Under the pieces are notes generated by a model. It searched no databases. It saw only the letters and a program-made list of their open reading frames with translations, and was not told where the DNA came from. DNA of 14,651 bases, taken from Gallibacter sp963558965. GTDB taxonomy: Bacteria; Bacillota; Clostridia; Peptostreptococcales; Anaerovoracaceae. Shown here piece after piece: positions 14,171 through 14,651 of the stretch. Both the position numbers and the translations under genes were made by a program. Position 1 is the first letter of the stretch; each line of letters begins with the position of its first letter. The stretch lies in assembly GCA_963558965.1 (NCBI GenBank), contig CAUWIT010000026.1, positions 1 through 14,651 on the forward strand, written 5' to 3'.

Positions 14171-14320
14171 TTATTTTGTTTCCTTATGAAGAGTGTGAGT
14201 TTTGCAGAACGGGCAGTATTTTTTGAATTCTACACGGTCTGGGTTGTTCTTTTTGTTCTTCATAGTATTGTAGTTTCTCTGCTTGCACTCTGTACATGCT
14301 AGTGTTACTTTTACTCTCAT
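14171..14320 (-). CDS. rpmG: 50S ribosomal protein L33
   Basis: L33 is a small 50S protein near the E site. The 49-residue product reads MRVKVTLACTECKQRNYNTM and ends HTLHKETK. Four cysteines (C9, C12, C36, C39) make it the zinc-binding form; cysteine-free paralogues replace this form under zinc limitation in some bacteria. The ATG at 14318-14320 has GGAGGA 7 nt upstream, and the TAA at 14171-14173 fixes the end. It is the first gene of the rpmG-secE-nusG-rplKA-rplJL unit and lies downstream of two promoters and the tuf terminator. It is too short for many gene callers but unambiguous by family match. Confidence 0.97.
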   Translation of the reverse strand: MRVKVTLACTECKQRNYNTMKNKKNNPDRVEFKKYCPFCKTHTLHKETK

Positions 14321-14347
14321 TTTGTTATCCTCCATCAACTTAAAACT

Positions 14348-14369
14348 AGAGCTTTATCTGTAAAGCTCT
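14348..14369 (-). promoter_or_regulatory. Hairpin in the rpmG leader
   Basis: On the minus strand AGAGCTTTA, loop CAGA and TAAAGCTCT form a perfect 9-bp stem, followed by AGTTTTA. It lies 28 nt before the rpmG ATG. The T-run is short, so it would be a weak terminator at best; a stability or processing element is equally possible. Confidence 0.45.
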
Positions 14370-14398
14370 GCTGTAATTTCTCATAAAGTCGCTTATTA

Positions 14399-14427
14399 AG
14401 TATAACTATTGATTTGCAAAATGTCAA
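14399..14427 (-). promoter_or_regulatory. Proximal promoter of the rpmG-rplL operon
   Basis: On the minus strand a consensus TTGACA (14422-14427), a 17-nt spacer and TATACT (14399-14404). The predicted start is near 14392, about 72 nt before rpmG. This is the best promoter match in the window. Confidence 0.8.
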
Positions 14428-14479
14428 TACTTTTCAACATTTCTTTTATCAATTAGTCAAATGCCTTACGCTCCGCGAT

Positions 14480-14508
14480 ATTATATCACATGAGTTTACC
14501 CATTGCAA
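14480..14508 (-). promoter_or_regulatory. Distal promoter of the rpmG-rplL operon
   Basis: On the minus strand TTGCAA (14503-14508), a 17-nt spacer and a perfect TATAAT (14480-14485) with TG one base upstream. The predicted start is near 14473, about 150 nt before rpmG. The region upstream of the -35 is A/T-rich. Together with the proximal promoter it gives the operon tandem promoters about 80 nt apart. Confidence 0.75.
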
Positions 14509-14557
14509 TCTCTTTTTGAATTTTTTATATTCTTAATAATTATAGCATATAAACTAT

Positions 14558-14585
14558 AAAAGGAGTGCTATTTCGCACTCCTTTT
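14558..14585 (-). terminator. Intrinsic terminator after the right-edge tuf
   Basis: AAAAGGAGTGC, a 6-nt loop and GCACTCCTTTT form a perfect 11-bp stem on the minus strand, with the T-run forming the end of the 3' arm. It starts 31 nt after the tuf stop codon and separates tuf from the rpmG operon. The flanking A and T runs could let it act in both directions. Confidence 0.88.
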
Positions 14586-14616
14586 TAAATCCCTTACGGG
14601 CATTTTATCGATTTAA

Positions 14617-14651
14617 TTATTCGATGATTTCAGTTACAACGCCTGAACCTA
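14617..14651 (-). CDS. tuf: Elongation factor Tu, C-terminal fragment (cut by window edge)
   Basis: Only the last ten codons and the stop are present. They read GSGVVTEIIE then TAA (complement at 14617-14619), the typical EF-Tu C-terminus. The position just upstream of rpmG-secE-nusG is a known place for tuf in Clostridia that carry two copies. It is followed by a strong terminator, so it belongs to a separate, upstream transcription unit. With so few residues the call relies on the tail match plus context. Confidence 0.85.
   Translation of the reverse strand, partial: GSGVVTEIIE

Noticed and set aside
14321..14616. tRNA or small RNA gene in the tuf-rpmG gap
   Set aside because: No cloverleaf, CCA-like end or conserved T-arm sequence was seen; the gap is explained by a terminator, two promoters and a leader hairpin.
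1..14651. Mobile elements, CRISPR arrays or a novel defence or biosynthetic system
   Set aside because: All coding space is filled by recognised core genes, no repeat array or terminal inverted repeats were seen, and the gaps are short and regulatory in character.

Overview
The window is a chromosomal core locus of a low-G+C Gram-positive bacterium (Firmicutes, most likely class Clostridia). It carries the joined rif and str clusters, every gene on the minus strand. In transcription order (right to left) the genes are tuf (3' end only), rpmG, secE, nusG, rplK, rplA, rplJ, rplL, rpoB, rpoC, rpsL, rpsG, fusA and tuf (5' end only). The Clostridia call rests on A+T-rich sequence with heavy AGA (Arg) and CTA (Leu) use, strong AGGAGG ribosome binding sites, RpoB and RpoC of about 1225 and 1230 residues without the large proteobacterial insertions, a 137-residue S12 with the long N-terminal region typical of Gram-positives, and a tuf copy at each end. 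Family-level placement cannot be made from this window.

Four transcription units can be read. (1) The right-edge tuf ends at a strong intrinsic terminator (14558-14585). (2) rpmG-secE-nusG-rplK-rplA-rplJ-rplL starts from two good sigma-A-type promoters (-10 elements at 14480-14485 and 14399-14404) and ends at a strong terminator (10937-10969). Inside it, a probable L1 operator that resembles the 23S rRNA L1 site lies just before the rplA ribosome binding site (12821-12850), and a classic L10 leader with a transcription attenuator (11975-12082) sits before rplJ. (3) rpoB-rpoC has its own promoter (TTGACT, 17 nt, TATCAT; 10889-10917) and terminator (3396-3427). (4) rpsL-rpsG-fusA-tuf starts at an extended -10 promoter (3329-3358), with a possible extra promoter in the unusually long rpsL-rpsG spacer.

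Together the genes encode transcription and translation machinery: RNA polymerase beta and beta', NusG, ribosomal proteins L1, L7/L12, L10, L11, L33, S7 and S12, the elongation factors EF-G and EF-Tu, and SecE of the protein translocon. L11, L10 and L7/L12 form the GTPase-associated stalk that recruits EF-G and EF-Tu, and NusG couples polymerase to ribosomes.

No mobile element, CRISPR array, tRNA, phage gene or unknown protein-coding gene is visible, and no intergenic stretch longer than about 300 bases exists. The interest lies in the RNA control elements between genes. I do not see evidence for a new biological system.
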